Shown: positions 37,349 to 47,499, numbered from the stretch's first letter. The stretch: 64,000 nucleotides of DNA from Linyphia triangularis (GCA_963978545.1 OZ021727.1:50969487-51033486); one strand, 5' to 3'. Notes: a model not told the origin generated them from the letters alone. A program made the numbers and translations.

Positions 37349-39098
37349 TCGTACAAAGTTTAAGTGTGTTACTTTTTTTCTTTTATTTAGCGATATTTCT
37401 ACATATTTTAATATCGGGATTTTTATGTGTAAAGTAAAATTTTACGTTAATGTTAAAGTTATTTGTCGTAGAAAGTTTAAGTACGTTACTTTTCTCTTGC
37501 ATGTTATATTTTAAAGTCGTGATTTTTATACATGAAGGGAATTTTCGCGTAAAGGTTAAATATTTATCTTAGAAATTTTAAGTAAGTTACTTTTTTTCTC
37601 TTATTTAGCGATATTTTTACACATTTTAAAGTGATTTTTATGTGTAAAGTAAGTTTTTTTTCGTTAATTTTAAAGTTATTTGTCGTAAAGAGTTTAAGTA
37701 TGTTACTTTTTTCTCTTATTTAGTGATATTCGTACACATTTTAAAGACATGATATTTATTCGTAAAGTAAATTTTCATGTTCACTTTTGAATTCTTAGTT
37801 GTAAGATGTTCAAGTATGTTACTTTTTCTCTCTTATTTAAACATTAGAGTATCAAAATCAGTTATCACATATCTATTCAGCATTAGCAGCTAGTTCTGTG
37901 TTGCCATTCATCAACTTAAGTAAGTATCATTGTACAATAAAAACTATCTTGATTAATATAACTAACATAGACATATTAATTTCTAACAAGTTGAATGGTA
38001 ATATAAATTTTAACATAGACAGTAAGTAGCTAAGATATATAATATCGCTCGCATAGTACAGTATAGATTTAAATTACAACCGGTTGTAACAAATAGAATC
38101 AATTTCAAAGTATTTGAAGGTTGATATATCGAAAAGTTGCGTATTTCCATCTCTTGGAAAACATTGTTCTGACTAAAATGAAATGTTTTTCCTAAACCAT
38201 TCTGAAAGAAGAAGAAAAAAAATATAAATTCTTCAATAAAATATGGATAATACATTTAAAATTTACAAAATTGAGAATAATACTTACATAAATAAAATAA
38301 AAAATCGTCATTTTTCTATTCAAAGTGATAAATATTTCGTTTTTTGGAAATGTATATTACTAATATTGTATTGCAAACTCACGTGTGAACACACTACAAC
38401 TACTAATTCCTTCAACAGGGTCAGACTAACTCAACCTAAAAATAATTGTAAAATCATTGCTTTAACTTCCATAATGGGTTTCAGTTGCTGAATATTGAAA
38501 ATTAATTCTAGTCTAAGTTCTTTTGTTGTGTATTCAATCCCTCAAAAACTATGACAATAAAAGAAAAAAACTTTTTAATGACATGTTAAGCTCTGTAAAA
38601 GAAATTTTCACGTTAAGATATCAAAGTTAAAAAAAAAATTTCTCATAAATTTTAATTTATATTTACATTTCATACTGTTATTGAGAAAATAATGAGACTT
38701 TATATGTCTAACATTGATTAAACCTGATTCCTTAAAAGTGTCTTGCGATTATATCTCTCAACATTAGTTTAAATGTGTTAAGCACTTATAGAAAAAAAAA
38801 TCCACTCAATCCGAAACTTTACGCATTTGTGTTAGTATATTATCTTTGCATGTATTTGAAGTTTTTAATGGTTAAGCATGAAAAGTTATAAACTATGTAA
38901 TTTATATTCCTTCCTACCACTAGATGGCGCCGCAATTACATTAAACTTAGTAGAAAACTGTCTTACTAAACTGTATAGTCAATGAGAATAGCATTTGAAA
39001 TCACGTGACATATTCTAACCAATCAGAAGTGAGCTTTTATTTCAACCAATCAAAGGAGACTTAGCTATATCAGGATACAAGATGTTGCCATTCCTTAA
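37349..39098. repeat. Outer element right arm, part after the inner insertion (array end and outer-specific module)
   Basis: Array units to about 37829, then the mirror of the 12561-13829 module. The array here carries one unit of about 120 bp (around 37720-37840) that is missing in the left arm near 13850 but present at the matching end of the inner element's array. Confidence 0.8.
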
Positions 39099-40190
39099 AC
39101 TTTGATATAAAGCAAATCGTGACGTCATCCCCACTACATTAACACTGTGACGTCACTGGTAAAACAGCCTATCACTCTAAGTTATTCACTTAAAAGTAGC
39201 CATTGAACAACTCAACTCCATCCCGCCTAAAACTTAGCATATTCCTACTGCTGCCATCGTCTTAAAAGTAAATTTTGTAAAATCATGAATGACGTCATAC
39301 CCACTGTGACGTCACTAGTCAAAAATACCTATAACTCTAACTTATTCACTTAGAAGCAGCCCTAGAACATCAACTCCGCCTGAAAGGTAAACCGAAACTA
39401 AAAAGTGTTGCCACTGCTCAAAACTTTGATATAAAACAAATTATGACGTCATACCCACTGTGACGTCACTAGTCAAAAAGCCTATAACTCTAAGTTATTC
39501 GTTTAGAAGCAGCCCTAGAACAACTCAACTTCCAGTGACGTCATCGTCCCCTCGACCCATTCCCCATCCCTCCTTAAAACTATATCAGGGTGTTGCCACA
39601 CTTGAAAAGTTAAACTTTAACATATTCTCTATGACGTCATTCCCACTGCATTCCCACAGTGATGTCATACAATTAGAGCCTATCACTATTACGTTTTCGT
39701 TTAGAGGCAGCATAAATACAACTCAACTCCACCTTAAATTTATGGCTCAAGATGTAAGGTGTTGCCATCTAACTATACTGTAACATAAAACAAGTTATGA
39801 CGTCATATCCACTGACGTCATACATAAAAAAAGCCTATCACTCTACTTATTCACTAAGAAGCAGTCCTAGAACAACTCAACTCCGTCTGCTAGATAAACC
39901 GAAACTAAAAAGTGTTGCCACCGCTCAAAACTTTGATATAAAACAAATTATGACGTCATACCCACTGTGACGTCATACACAAACAGCTTATAATGAAACC
40001 GAAACTAAAACAACAGCAGGAGGGGAACAACTCAACTCCACTTCCGGTCACGTGTCTTCCGGTCACGTCATATCCCGTGATGTCACTTCCTGTGACGTCA
40101 TATCCGGTCACGTCCACTTCCGGTGACGTCATCGTCCCTCGTCCCATCCCGCATCCCGCCATGGCCCCGGATCGGCATTTTCTAACTACT
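39099..40190 (-). promoter_or_regulatory. Right terminal block of the outer palindrome, expanded TGACGTCA modules
   Basis: Fourteen exact TGACGTCA octamers (39120, 39148, 39290, 39307, 39444, 39461, 39536, 39632, 39798, 39813, 39951, 39968, 40093, 40124) in about 1.1 kb. Repeated modules of roughly 150 bp are arranged head to tail; about 500 bp more than in the left terminus, so module number changed in one arm. Confidence 0.75.
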
Positions 40191-40196
40191 AACGGA
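40191..40196. repeat. 6-bp target site duplication of the outer palindrome, right copy (AACGGA)
   Basis: Second copy of 11961-11966, directly after CTAACTACT. Confidence 0.93.
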
Positions 40197-40779
40197 CTCT
40201 AAAGGATTGAAATGTGCCATTTACTGATTTAAAAGAATGTGGTCAATTTAAAAAAGTCGACATATCTTGTTTTAAAGAAATTACACTTTCCATAGAAGAT
40301 TTTATTGCCATTGCTAATTTACAGTGCTGGTTATTGTGACCATTCCATTGTGAAATTCAACAAATGTTCTAGCTCTAAAAATATTTTGACACTTGAAAAC
40401 ATCGATGATGCTTTTGATTTTCTTGACAATGATAAGAATAGTTATATTTTGAATCTGGATAAAGATGGTTTATGCTATCCAAAACTTGAGGTTTTGAATG
40501 TTATTTTGTATTTATATGTTGTAATTCAAAAGTTCATTTCTGTAATATATGAGAAGTTGTTTTAGAATTTTTGAAGGTCAGAGATTACTTTCAACAAGTT
40601 TAACTTTTGATATTATTGATGGTAAAGAAATATATAACATTCCTCATGAATGTAAAGAACATAATATTAAATTTATTGTAGAAAGTATTCTAAGGGATGC
40701 TGCAAACATATATAGAAATAGTTATTGTAGGCAGCAAAATGACAACCTGTCAGTGGGGAAAATATTGCTCAAGCAAAAG

Positions 40780-40785
<6 letters not shown>
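40197..40785 (+). pseudogene. P-type transposase C-terminal remnant
   Basis: Two overlapping frames (40305-40565 and 40549-40824) and fragments before them give one decayed coding region with a stop and a frameshift near 40555. The content (acidic, Leu/Ile/Phe-rich, with segments such as LYVVIQKFISVI and SILRDAANIY) fits the C-terminal part of P-element-like transposases, supported by the THAP exon, inverted repeats and 7-bp duplication of the same element. Catalytic exons are missing. Confidence 0.5.

Positions 40786-40820
<35 letters not shown>
40786..40820. repeat. Poly-A tract
   Basis: A run of about 35 A after the transposase remnant and inside the P-type element. It may be slippage of a shorter A run; the related copy at 43201 has only 9 A here. 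Confidence 0.8.
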
Positions 40821-40822
<2 letters not shown>

Positions 40823-41143
40823 AAATATTAAAGTAATTTTGAAGTTAATGAATAGCCACACTAAACTATTTTGCTTTAAAATGTTTTACTGATTAATAAT
40901 AACTATGATTTTTGAATAAAATAAAAATAGTTTATTTAGATTTGGTGTTTTATTTCGAAATAAAATTCAAAATAATAGCTGAACTTAAATATCAAAAAAA
41001 ATTTCAATTATCTCTGTCAATAAAAAAAAAGTGTTTTCTAAATGCTCTCATATTCAAATTAACTAGCAAAACTAAGAAAAGGATAATTCCTATACTACCA
41101 ATGCGAAGTATGATTGACTACTCTATGTGACGTCACACAGTCA
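40821..41143. other. 3' noncoding and subterminal part of the P-type element
   Basis: AT-rich, with TGACGTCA at 41128. A second, diverged copy of this same stretch is at 43201-43519, which helps to define the family. Confidence 0.6.
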
Positions 41144-41174
41144 GTGCGAGGGCTTTCTTATATAGGAGGTGTTG
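41144..41174 (-). repeat. P-type transposon right terminal inverted repeat
   Basis: Complement of the left repeat at 11271-11301 with 3 mismatches in the last 7 bases; ends GGAGGTGTTG at 41174. Confidence 0.9.
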
Positions 41175-41181
41175 CTCTGTG
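41175..41181. repeat. 7-bp target site duplication of the P-type transposon, right copy (CTCTGTG)
   Basis: Matches 11264-11270. Confidence 0.93.
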
Positions 41182-43195
41182 GCGATTACAAAACCATACT
41201 TACTAAAGACATCTCTGCTTTTCCTTACCCAATACCAGCAATTAATAATTTTCTTTCTAATTTAAAAGGGGGTGGTTTTTATGCAAAAATGGACGTCACT
41301 CAGGCTTATCTACAGTTGCGTGTAGACAAGGAGTCTGCGGAGGCTCAGACCATTATAACCCATAAGGGGGCATTCAAAGTTAATCGACTTCAATTTGGAG
41401 TAAATGTAGCTCCAGGACTTTTTCAGAGCTTAATGGAGGATCTGTTTGTTGGTTTGGTGAGTGTAGTGCCGTATTTTGACGATGTTCTAGTGCGTGTAGA
41501 ATCACGTGAGGAGTTGGCATGTCGGTTATCTGAAGTTTTGAGTAGGCTTAAAAAAGCTGGGTTGCAAGTGAAAAAGGTAAAATACCTTTTTGGAGTAACA
41601 GAGGTCGATTTTCTTGGGCATCGAACTGATAAAGATGGCAGACACCTGTTGAGATCTAAGGTCTTCAGCAATTCATGCTATACCAATACCAACTGATAAA
41701 AAAAAGGTTACGGACATTCTTAGGGTTGATTAACTTTTATCATGGATTCCTTGAGAATATGGCTACAATTACTGAGCCTTTGCATAGGTTATTGGACAGT
41801 GGTGTTGAGTTTAAGTGGACAAAAGCTCACACAGATGCGTTTAATACTTTAAAAGAATGTCGTCTTCTAAATTGGTTGTACCTTTCGATGAATCGTTACC
41901 AATAATTCTTACATGCGAAGCTTTTCCTTACGGAGTGGGTGCTGTGTTAAGCCATCAACTTCAGGATGGGCGGGAAGCACCAATTGCTTTCTCATTTAGG
42001 ACGCTTACATCAGCTGAGAGAAATTATGCTCAGATTGATAAGGAGACATTCGCTATTGTTTCTGCTATAAAGAAATTTCATCATTTCCTGTATGGTCATA
42101 CTTTCACAGTCGTTACTGATCAAGCTTTATTGGGGTTATTTAGCCGAACGAGGTCTACCCCAGATATTGTTTCTTCTCGTATGCTACGTTGATCTCTCAT
42201 GTTAAAGCATATGATTTTCTCTAATTCATAGGCCGGTGAGGAAGATAGGAAACGCGGATGCGTTAAGCAGAATTCCAGAGGCCGTTCTTGATTCTGGGGT
42301 TCCTCCCCCATATGAGGTTCTTTTTATGGAAGAATTGAAAACTCCGTCCTTGAGTTCAAGGGAAATTGCTGGTTTTACAGGAAAGGATCCTATATTGTCC
42401 AGGGTTTTGAATTTCGTGTTAAGAGGATAGGCGGAAGATGAGCTTGGTCTAGATTTTCATACATATTTTGTTAAAAGGAATTAATTGTCAGCTCATAAAA
42501 ATTTTCATACCTGAATGGGGGAATCAACTCGTGTTGCGAAAGTTACATCTGGCACATCCTGAAGTGGAGCGGCATGAATGCTCTTGCTCGATGCTATATG
42601 TGGTGGCCACGTATAGACCATGATATTCAAGTTCATGAGGCAGGTTGTATGTTCTGCAAAGAAACTGAGCATGCACCACCCCGAGCTCCTATACATCCGT
42701 GGTAGAGACTACTACCATTCCTTTTGGTTCCGACTGCATGTGGATTTCGACGGACCGTTTCAAGGACGCAAATTCTTAATAGTAGTCGATTTCTATTCCA
42801 AGTACAATTATGTAAGGGAGATGACCTTGACAACTGCTACATCTACCATCGATGTTTTAAGGGACATGTTTGCTACTCATGGAATTCCCGATACTGTGGT
42901 CTCTGACAATGGACTAGTCCAAGGAGTATGGGGATTTCCTAAGCGGCAATGGTATACGTTGGATGTTAATTGCACCGCGACAACCTGCTGGGAACGGACA
43001 AGCTGAACGAGTTGTCCAAACTACTAAAGACTGTCTGAGGCGTATTGTAAGGGGAACCTGAAGGAAACGCCTTGATCAGTTCCTTTTACACCAGCACATC
43101 ACACTTTCGAAGGTCACTGGTCAGAGTCCTGCAGATTTACTCATGAGTAGAAGACTAAGGGGTTGCAATTACTGTAGGGAACAAAATTATAACCT
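41182..43195 (+). pseudogene. Gypsy-type retrotransposon, right fragment (reverse transcriptase, RNase H, integrase)
   Basis: Resumes the polyprotein cut at 11270. The reverse transcriptase palm (to about 41665) keeps the YFDD catalytic box at about 41474. The connection and RNase H follow in frames 41675-41905 and 41857-42192. The integrase zinc-binding region lies near 42540-42660 and the catalytic core at 42620-43006, with D residues in HVDFDGPF and VVSDNG visible. At least five frame changes or stops break it, so it is non-functional. It ends near 43195 where a second P-type end begins; no 3' LTR was recognised. Confidence 0.88.
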
Positions 43196-43200
43196 GTTGC

Positions 43201-43519
43201 AAGAAAAAAAAATTGAAGCAAAAGAATTTTGAGAATAAAAAAAGAAAACTTCAAACATTCAAGTAATTTTGAAACTAATAAATTTCAACTGCAAACTAAT
43301 TTGCATTAAAATGTTTTATTTAATAATAATAACTATAATTTGTCAAAAAAATAAAAATTGTTCATTTATATTTGCTGTTTTATTTTTCGGAATAAAATTC
43401 AAAATAATAGTTGGACATAAATATTAAAATGACTCCTATGCTACCAATACGAAGAAAAATTACCTACTCTAGTGATGTCACTCAGTCCGTGCATAGGTTT
43501 TCTTATATATGAGGTTTTG
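43201..43519 (+). mobile_element. Right end of a second, diverged P-type transposon
   Basis: Aligns by eye with 40767-41174: AAGCAAAAGAAT, a TTAATAATAATAACTAT segment, a GGAATAAAATTCAAAATAAT segment, CTACCAATACGAAG, and an inverted-repeat-like end (complement CAAAACCTCATATATAAGAA) at 43519. The octamer is degenerate here (TGATGTCA). Only the 3' part is present; it directly abuts the Gypsy remnant. Confidence 0.7.
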
Positions 43520-44140
43520 ATCTAACACAAAGCAGAAACAGAAACACCAGCCAGACAACAACTGACAAATTGGTTATTTCACTTTCTACTTTCTTAAAAA
43601 AATATTACTAATGAGTATGGATTTTTAACGAATTTACGCAATTTTAATCTTATCAATATCTAATTTATTGTGATAATCTTCCAATATATTTGTTAAGTTA
43701 TGAGTACTTTTACAGAAAATTTAAGCAACTCTCCACAGAATTGAATACATCAAAAAAACCTATGAACTTCTCCGACGTCACATATAGAAAACTATGCCAT
43801 CTAAAAGTGAGGTTTTTAAAACTTTAACTACAACCGCATTATTTCTGTAATAAAGTAAACAAAACAAATACCGATTCCTTTTCTTTCTATGTAGCTGTAG
43901 TGTTGTTTCATCACTACTACACCGATTCCATATTTATGTATGGATATTAGGTAATAATTTACTTTCGTGCTTATTATTCTAGAATATTTCTATTATTATA
44001 AAAAGCATTCTTGGAAACTGCAACTCCAAGCAGCGCGACTCACGTGATTACCTTGGTATATATGTATAATTTAAACACTCGTCTGATTCGTCCTTTACAT
44101 GGTACCTCGTGATCGATACCTTATCATTTCACTGCCATCG
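43520..44140. other. Upstream region of the acid phosphatase gene
   Basis: No coding frame. A TCACGTGA E-box palindrome lies at 44040-44047, and GC content rises toward the gene. Confidence 0.5.
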
Positions 44141-44149
44141 ACTCTTCTC

Positions 44150-44160
44150 CATATATAAGA
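44150..44160 (+). promoter_or_regulatory. TATA box of the acid phosphatase gene
   Basis: ATATATAAGA at 44151-44160. Initiation about 30 bp downstream would fall near 44182-44190, so the leader would be very short for the ATG at 44187; the in-frame ATG at 44208 may be the used start. Confidence 0.6.
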
Positions 44161-44186
44161 GCCAATAACACCGAGGCTCTATATTT

Positions 44187-45527
44187 ATGAAGCACCGAGT
44201 TCTAAAGATGCGGCTCCTTTTTTCGGTTTTCGGCGCTTTACTATGCGCCTGTTTAAATGCCCCAGTCGTTCTCGCTGTACTAAATACGCAGCCAGAACAA
44301 GTACATATATCTTATGGACAAACTCCCTCTGAGATGGTCGTTACCTGGACTACTTTCGACCCAACTAACACTTCTACAGTTGAATACGGGAAATTCAAAC
44401 TCGATTCTATCAAGACTGGTTACGTGACGAAATTCGTCGATGGTGGATCAAGTGCTCGTGTTTTATGGATCCATAGAGTGGTTTTGACAAACTTGGTACC
44501 GGGGACTGAGTATGTTTATCACTGTGGCAGTACAGATGGTTGGAGTGCTGTGTATTGGTTTACTGCCAAGAAGAATGGTACAGACTGGAGTCCAAGACTA
44601 GTTGTTTATGGGGATCTTGGAAATTACAATGCCCAATCTCTTCCTCGTATTCAAGAAGAGGTACAAAAGGGGATGTATGATGCCCTCTTGCATGTCGGAG
44701 ACATGGCATATAATTTAGATTCGGACAATGCTGCCATTGGGGATGAATTCATGCGACAGATTGAAACTATTGCTGCCTATTTACCTTACCAGGTGTGTGT
44801 TGGAAATCATGAAGAAGCCTACAACTTCTCTAACTATGTCAACCGATTCAGCATGGTTAATCAGGAGGGTGAAATTAACAACCACTTTTACAGTTTCGAC
44901 ATTGGCCCTGCTCATGTGATTGCTTTTTCAACTGAGTTCTACTTCTATGTCTGGTATGGTTGGACACAAATTGCTCGACAATATGAGTGGCTAGAAAATG
45001 ATTTGAAGAAGGCAAATCTTCCTGAAAACAGAGCTAAGCGACCATGGATCATAACGATGGGTCATCGTCCTATGTACTGCAGTACCAACGATACAGATGA
45101 CTGTAAGCTGAGGGAGAGTATCATACGAAAAGGTCTACCCATCCTCCATGCATATGGTTTAGAAGATCTCTTTTACAAGTATGGTGTGGACTTAGAATTG
45201 TGGGCACACGAGCACCTCTATGAAAGAATGTGGCCGTTATATGATCGAAAAGTATATAATGGCAGTTTGGATGCTCCATATACCAATCCAAAGGCCCCTG
45301 TTCACATCATTACAGGCTCTGCTGGTTGCCAAGAAGATCTTGATCCATTTGTAAAAAATCCAGCTGAATGGAGTGCTGCTCGATACTCTGATTATGGTTA
45401 CACTAGACTTAACATTATAAACAAAACTCACTTGTATATGGAGCAGGTTTCTGATGATCAAGATGGTAAAATTCTTGATAAGATGCTTCTTATTAAGGAG
45501 AAGCATGGACCTGAAGCATGGTTATAA
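44187..45527 (+). CDS. ACP7: Purple acid phosphatase, ACP7 type (secreted or lysosomal metallophosphatase)
   Basis: 446 codons in a single exon. Purple acid phosphatases hydrolyse phosphate monoesters at acidic pH with a binuclear metal centre. The N-terminus is a signal peptide (hydrophobic run LLFSVFGALLCACL); the ATG at 44208 (residue 8) lies closer to that core and has A at -3, so 44187 may overextend the protein by seven residues. An Ig/fibronectin-like N-domain spans about 32-130 (PEQVHISYG...MVVTW). Metal and substrate motifs are complete: GDLG (142-145), GDMAY (171-175), GNHE (206-209), GHRP with His293, and AHEHLYER with His341 and His343. Length matches animal ACP7. Several NxS/T glycosylation sites are present. 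The lack of introns suggests a retrocopy or intron loss, but the frame is intact and the promoter looks usable. It sits about 0.7 kb from the transposon nest. Confidence 0.96.
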   Translation: MKHRVLKMRLLFSVFGALLCACLNAPVVLAVLNTQPEQVHISYGQTPSEMVVTWTTFDPTNTSTVEYGKFKLDSIKTGYVTKFVDGGSSARVLWIHRVVLTNLVPGTEYVYHCGSTDGWSAVYWFTAKKNGTDWSPRLVVYGDLGNYNAQSLPRIQEEVQKGMYDALLHVGDMAYNLDSDNAAIGDEFMRQIETIAAYLPYQVCVGNHEEAYNFSNYVNRFSMVNQEGEINNHFYSFDIGPAHVIAFSTEFYFYVWYGWTQIARQYEWLENDLKKANLPENRAKRPWIITMGHRPMYCSTNDTDDCKLRESIIRKGLPILHAYGLEDLFYKYGVDLELWAHEHLYERMWPLYDRKVYNGSLDAPYTNPKAPVHIITGSAGCQEDLDPFVKNPAEWSAARYSDYGYTRLNIINKTHLYMEQVSDDQDGKILDKMLLIKEKHGPEAWL

Positions 45528-47012
45528 ATTTTGTCAATGTGTATATTAATATTGGTTTATCTTCTTAATGGACTCATATCATTGTATATTAATGAGTGCA
45601 TGTTCTGTACTTTTTATTTTTAAGATAGAGATAATTTATCTTATTTACTACCTAGTAGAGTATATACTTATTTAAACTAAAAGTTGATGATATCAAGATT
45701 TGCATCAGTTATATGGACATACAGTGTATGTTTCTATTGCAAGCATCAGAATTTTGCTGTTATAAGATCCTAACTCCAAGCTTTTAAAAAAGTACATTTC
45801 AGCATTTTCTTTTTGTTTGTAAAAATGAATAATTTTATAACATTAACAATCTCACAATCTAATACTTTAAAAACGATTCTGATGACTTAAATAAAATGTT
45901 TTCTAAAGATGCATCAGAACATGTAGGGAAAATATGCATTTTTTATTACTTGGAGTTAGGACCTTTTAAATTACAATGGTAGAGCTGATCTCGTAAAGGA
46001 AATTTACTCTCTTTAAACTGAAATTTTCTGTGGGGTTTCAGTGTTATTTTTAATAATACTTATTTTGGATAAAAGTGTTTTCTTCTTAAAGTGATATTTG
46101 TAAACAAAACATTGAAATTTAGGTTCTTGGGATATTGTTTAATCTATTTAGAGCATTAGATACTTTCTCAGGTAACTGCTTAGTGTTACTTTATATGTTT
46201 CAGGTAGGAAGTGTTTTTCATTTGTTTGCATGCATGTATATTTTGATCTTTTACTTTTATTAAAATCATTTGTTACAAATGTGTTTTATTTGACTGCATT
46301 ATTTTGTTTTTAAATTTTTTACATAGCTTTAAACGAATTCTATTATAAAGCATTTACAGTAAAGTTTTTTTATTTTTATGTGTTCAAATAGTGCCTTCAT
46401 TCACTTTAACAAAATTTGTTGAATCAGCGTTGTATTTAAAAACTATCTCTAAAAACCATAGGTTTGTTAAAATTACAATTTGTTAATTTGTTAGTTGAAG
46501 AGATTAAATTATATTAATTCATTAATAGGAAAAGAAGGAAACAAATTTGAAGAATTCTTCCAAACAAAAATTTGCATTTCCTTTAAATTGAATTCATTAG
46601 TAAACATTTACTTTGTGAATAAAAGTTGCATATAAAGAAAGTGTATTTTTCAAATTATTATAAATATATTAATATATTTTTAATTTAAAAAGTTAACAAT
46701 AAGTTAATATTTCATTTAAAAAAAAAATCTTAGTTTTACTTAAACAGCTAATATATTATAAATATATATGGTCAGTAAAGGCATGATTTTTAATTTTTAC
46801 ATGTATTTCTTACTATAGTAGAGTTGAGATTGAAACAATTTTATATAGATATGAATGATATTGTGAAGGACATGACACGAAAGTTGTTAGAATGATAGAA
46901 AGCTTGAACTGAAAGAACAAAAACATCTGAGCATACTTCATAACCTGACAAGGTATGAATATGTTATATGTACTGTGTTGTAATTTTTTTAAGACTGTCA
47001 ATGCATGAATAT
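45528..47012. other. 3' flank of the acid phosphatase and upstream part of the MPV17L2-like gene
   Basis: AT-rich. AATAAAAT near 45891 could be a polyadenylation signal. No coding frame. The first, noncoding exon of the MPV17L2-like gene may lie here but was not identified. Confidence 0.45.
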
Positions 47013-47020
47013 GTATTTTT

Positions 47021-47221
47021 GGTACTTGCATAGTAACACGAGCGCAGCTACAAATTTGGCGGTTTTTAAGTGCCGCTAATAAAGAGCTATCTTATTGTTC
47101 GCACGTGCACACAGTTATCTTTTGGATTCCTTAAAATTAATCATATAAATTATTGATGTAGATTGGTGACACTTAAAAAACCCCAAATCTGTAGCTGCGG
47201 TGGCGTTAATATGCAAGTACA
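47021..47221. mobile_element. 201-bp MITE with 8-bp target duplication
   Basis: About 50-bp imperfect inverted repeats start GGTACTTGCATA (left) and TGTACTTGCATA (right, complement) and run through CGCAGCTACA-ATTTGG. GTATTTTT occurs on both sides (47013-47020 and 47222-47229). An 8-bp duplication fits hAT or P-type mobilisation. It lies within the probable 5' intron of the MPV17L2-like gene. Confidence 0.75.
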
Positions 47222-47499
47222 GTATTTTTTAATGCTTTAATTGTAAGTATTTAAATTTTCTGCCAACGTAGCTAAGTTAAAATATACAAAACATTGTTCA
47301 GAAGTAACTCTTCAAAAAACGTATATAACACTTGCAACATTAGAAAATTACCTTATAAATGGTTATTTATTGCATAGTAGACCAATAAGTACGTACACAT
47401 ATTTTTAAATAAGTATTCGCCTTATGCAAGTTCAAATATGTTTCTTAATTCAATGCGGTACTAACTTTATTATATCCTTTATCTACATTGAAAATTACC

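Larger units (their letters stand above)
11967..40190. mobile_element. Giant palindromic element, outer copy, interrupted by the inner copy
   Basis: The ends are AGTAGTTAGAAAATGCCGAT and its exact complement, flanked by a 6-bp duplication. After subtracting the inner element and one duplication, about 14.27 kb belongs to it: left arm 11967-18539 (6573 bp), a 64-nt loop 18540-18603, and a right arm of about 7.63 kb (18604-23395 plus 37349-40190). The arms are nearly identical over most of their length and differ by three size changes: the left arm lacks about 440 bp near 18350, lacks one array unit of about 120 bp near 13850, and has about 500 bp fewer terminal modules. No transposase, integrase, polymerase or capsid frame was found. 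A 6-bp duplication with 5'-AG termini is shared with Maverick/Polinton elements, but none of their genes is present, so the class is open. Confidence 0.9.
11271..41174. mobile_element. P-superfamily (THAP) DNA transposon, internally deleted, host to the giant palindromes
   Basis: The element is bounded by inverted repeats of about 31 bp starting CAACACCTCCTATATAAG (24 bp perfect, then 3 mismatches) and by a 7-bp duplication of target DNA. Of the 29.9 kb only about 1.67 kb is its own: 11271-11966 and 40197-41174. That remnant encodes a THAP-like N-terminal exon on the left and a P-transposase-like C-terminal region on the right, both on +, with the catalytic middle missing. It was therefore a non-autonomous or decaying copy. 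It landed in the reverse transcriptase region of a Gypsy element and was later entered at 11966 by the outer giant palindrome. Confidence 0.85.

Noticed and set aside
11967..40190. Explaining the palindromes as a sequencing or assembly artefact (missed hairpin adapter, head-to-head chimera)
   Set aside because: Each palindrome has different flanks on its two sides that rejoin exactly with a target duplication, the loops differ in sequence and orientation, and the outer arms differ by three size changes. An artefact would give identical arms and no duplications. Raw reads should still be checked.
11967..40190. Calling the palindromes true Mavericks/Polintons
   Set aside because: Only the duplication size and the terminal dinucleotide fit; none of the expected genes is present, so the class was left open.
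45237..45506. 89-codon minus-strand frame at the 3' end of the acid phosphatase gene
   Set aside because: Antisense shadow of a well-supported coding region.
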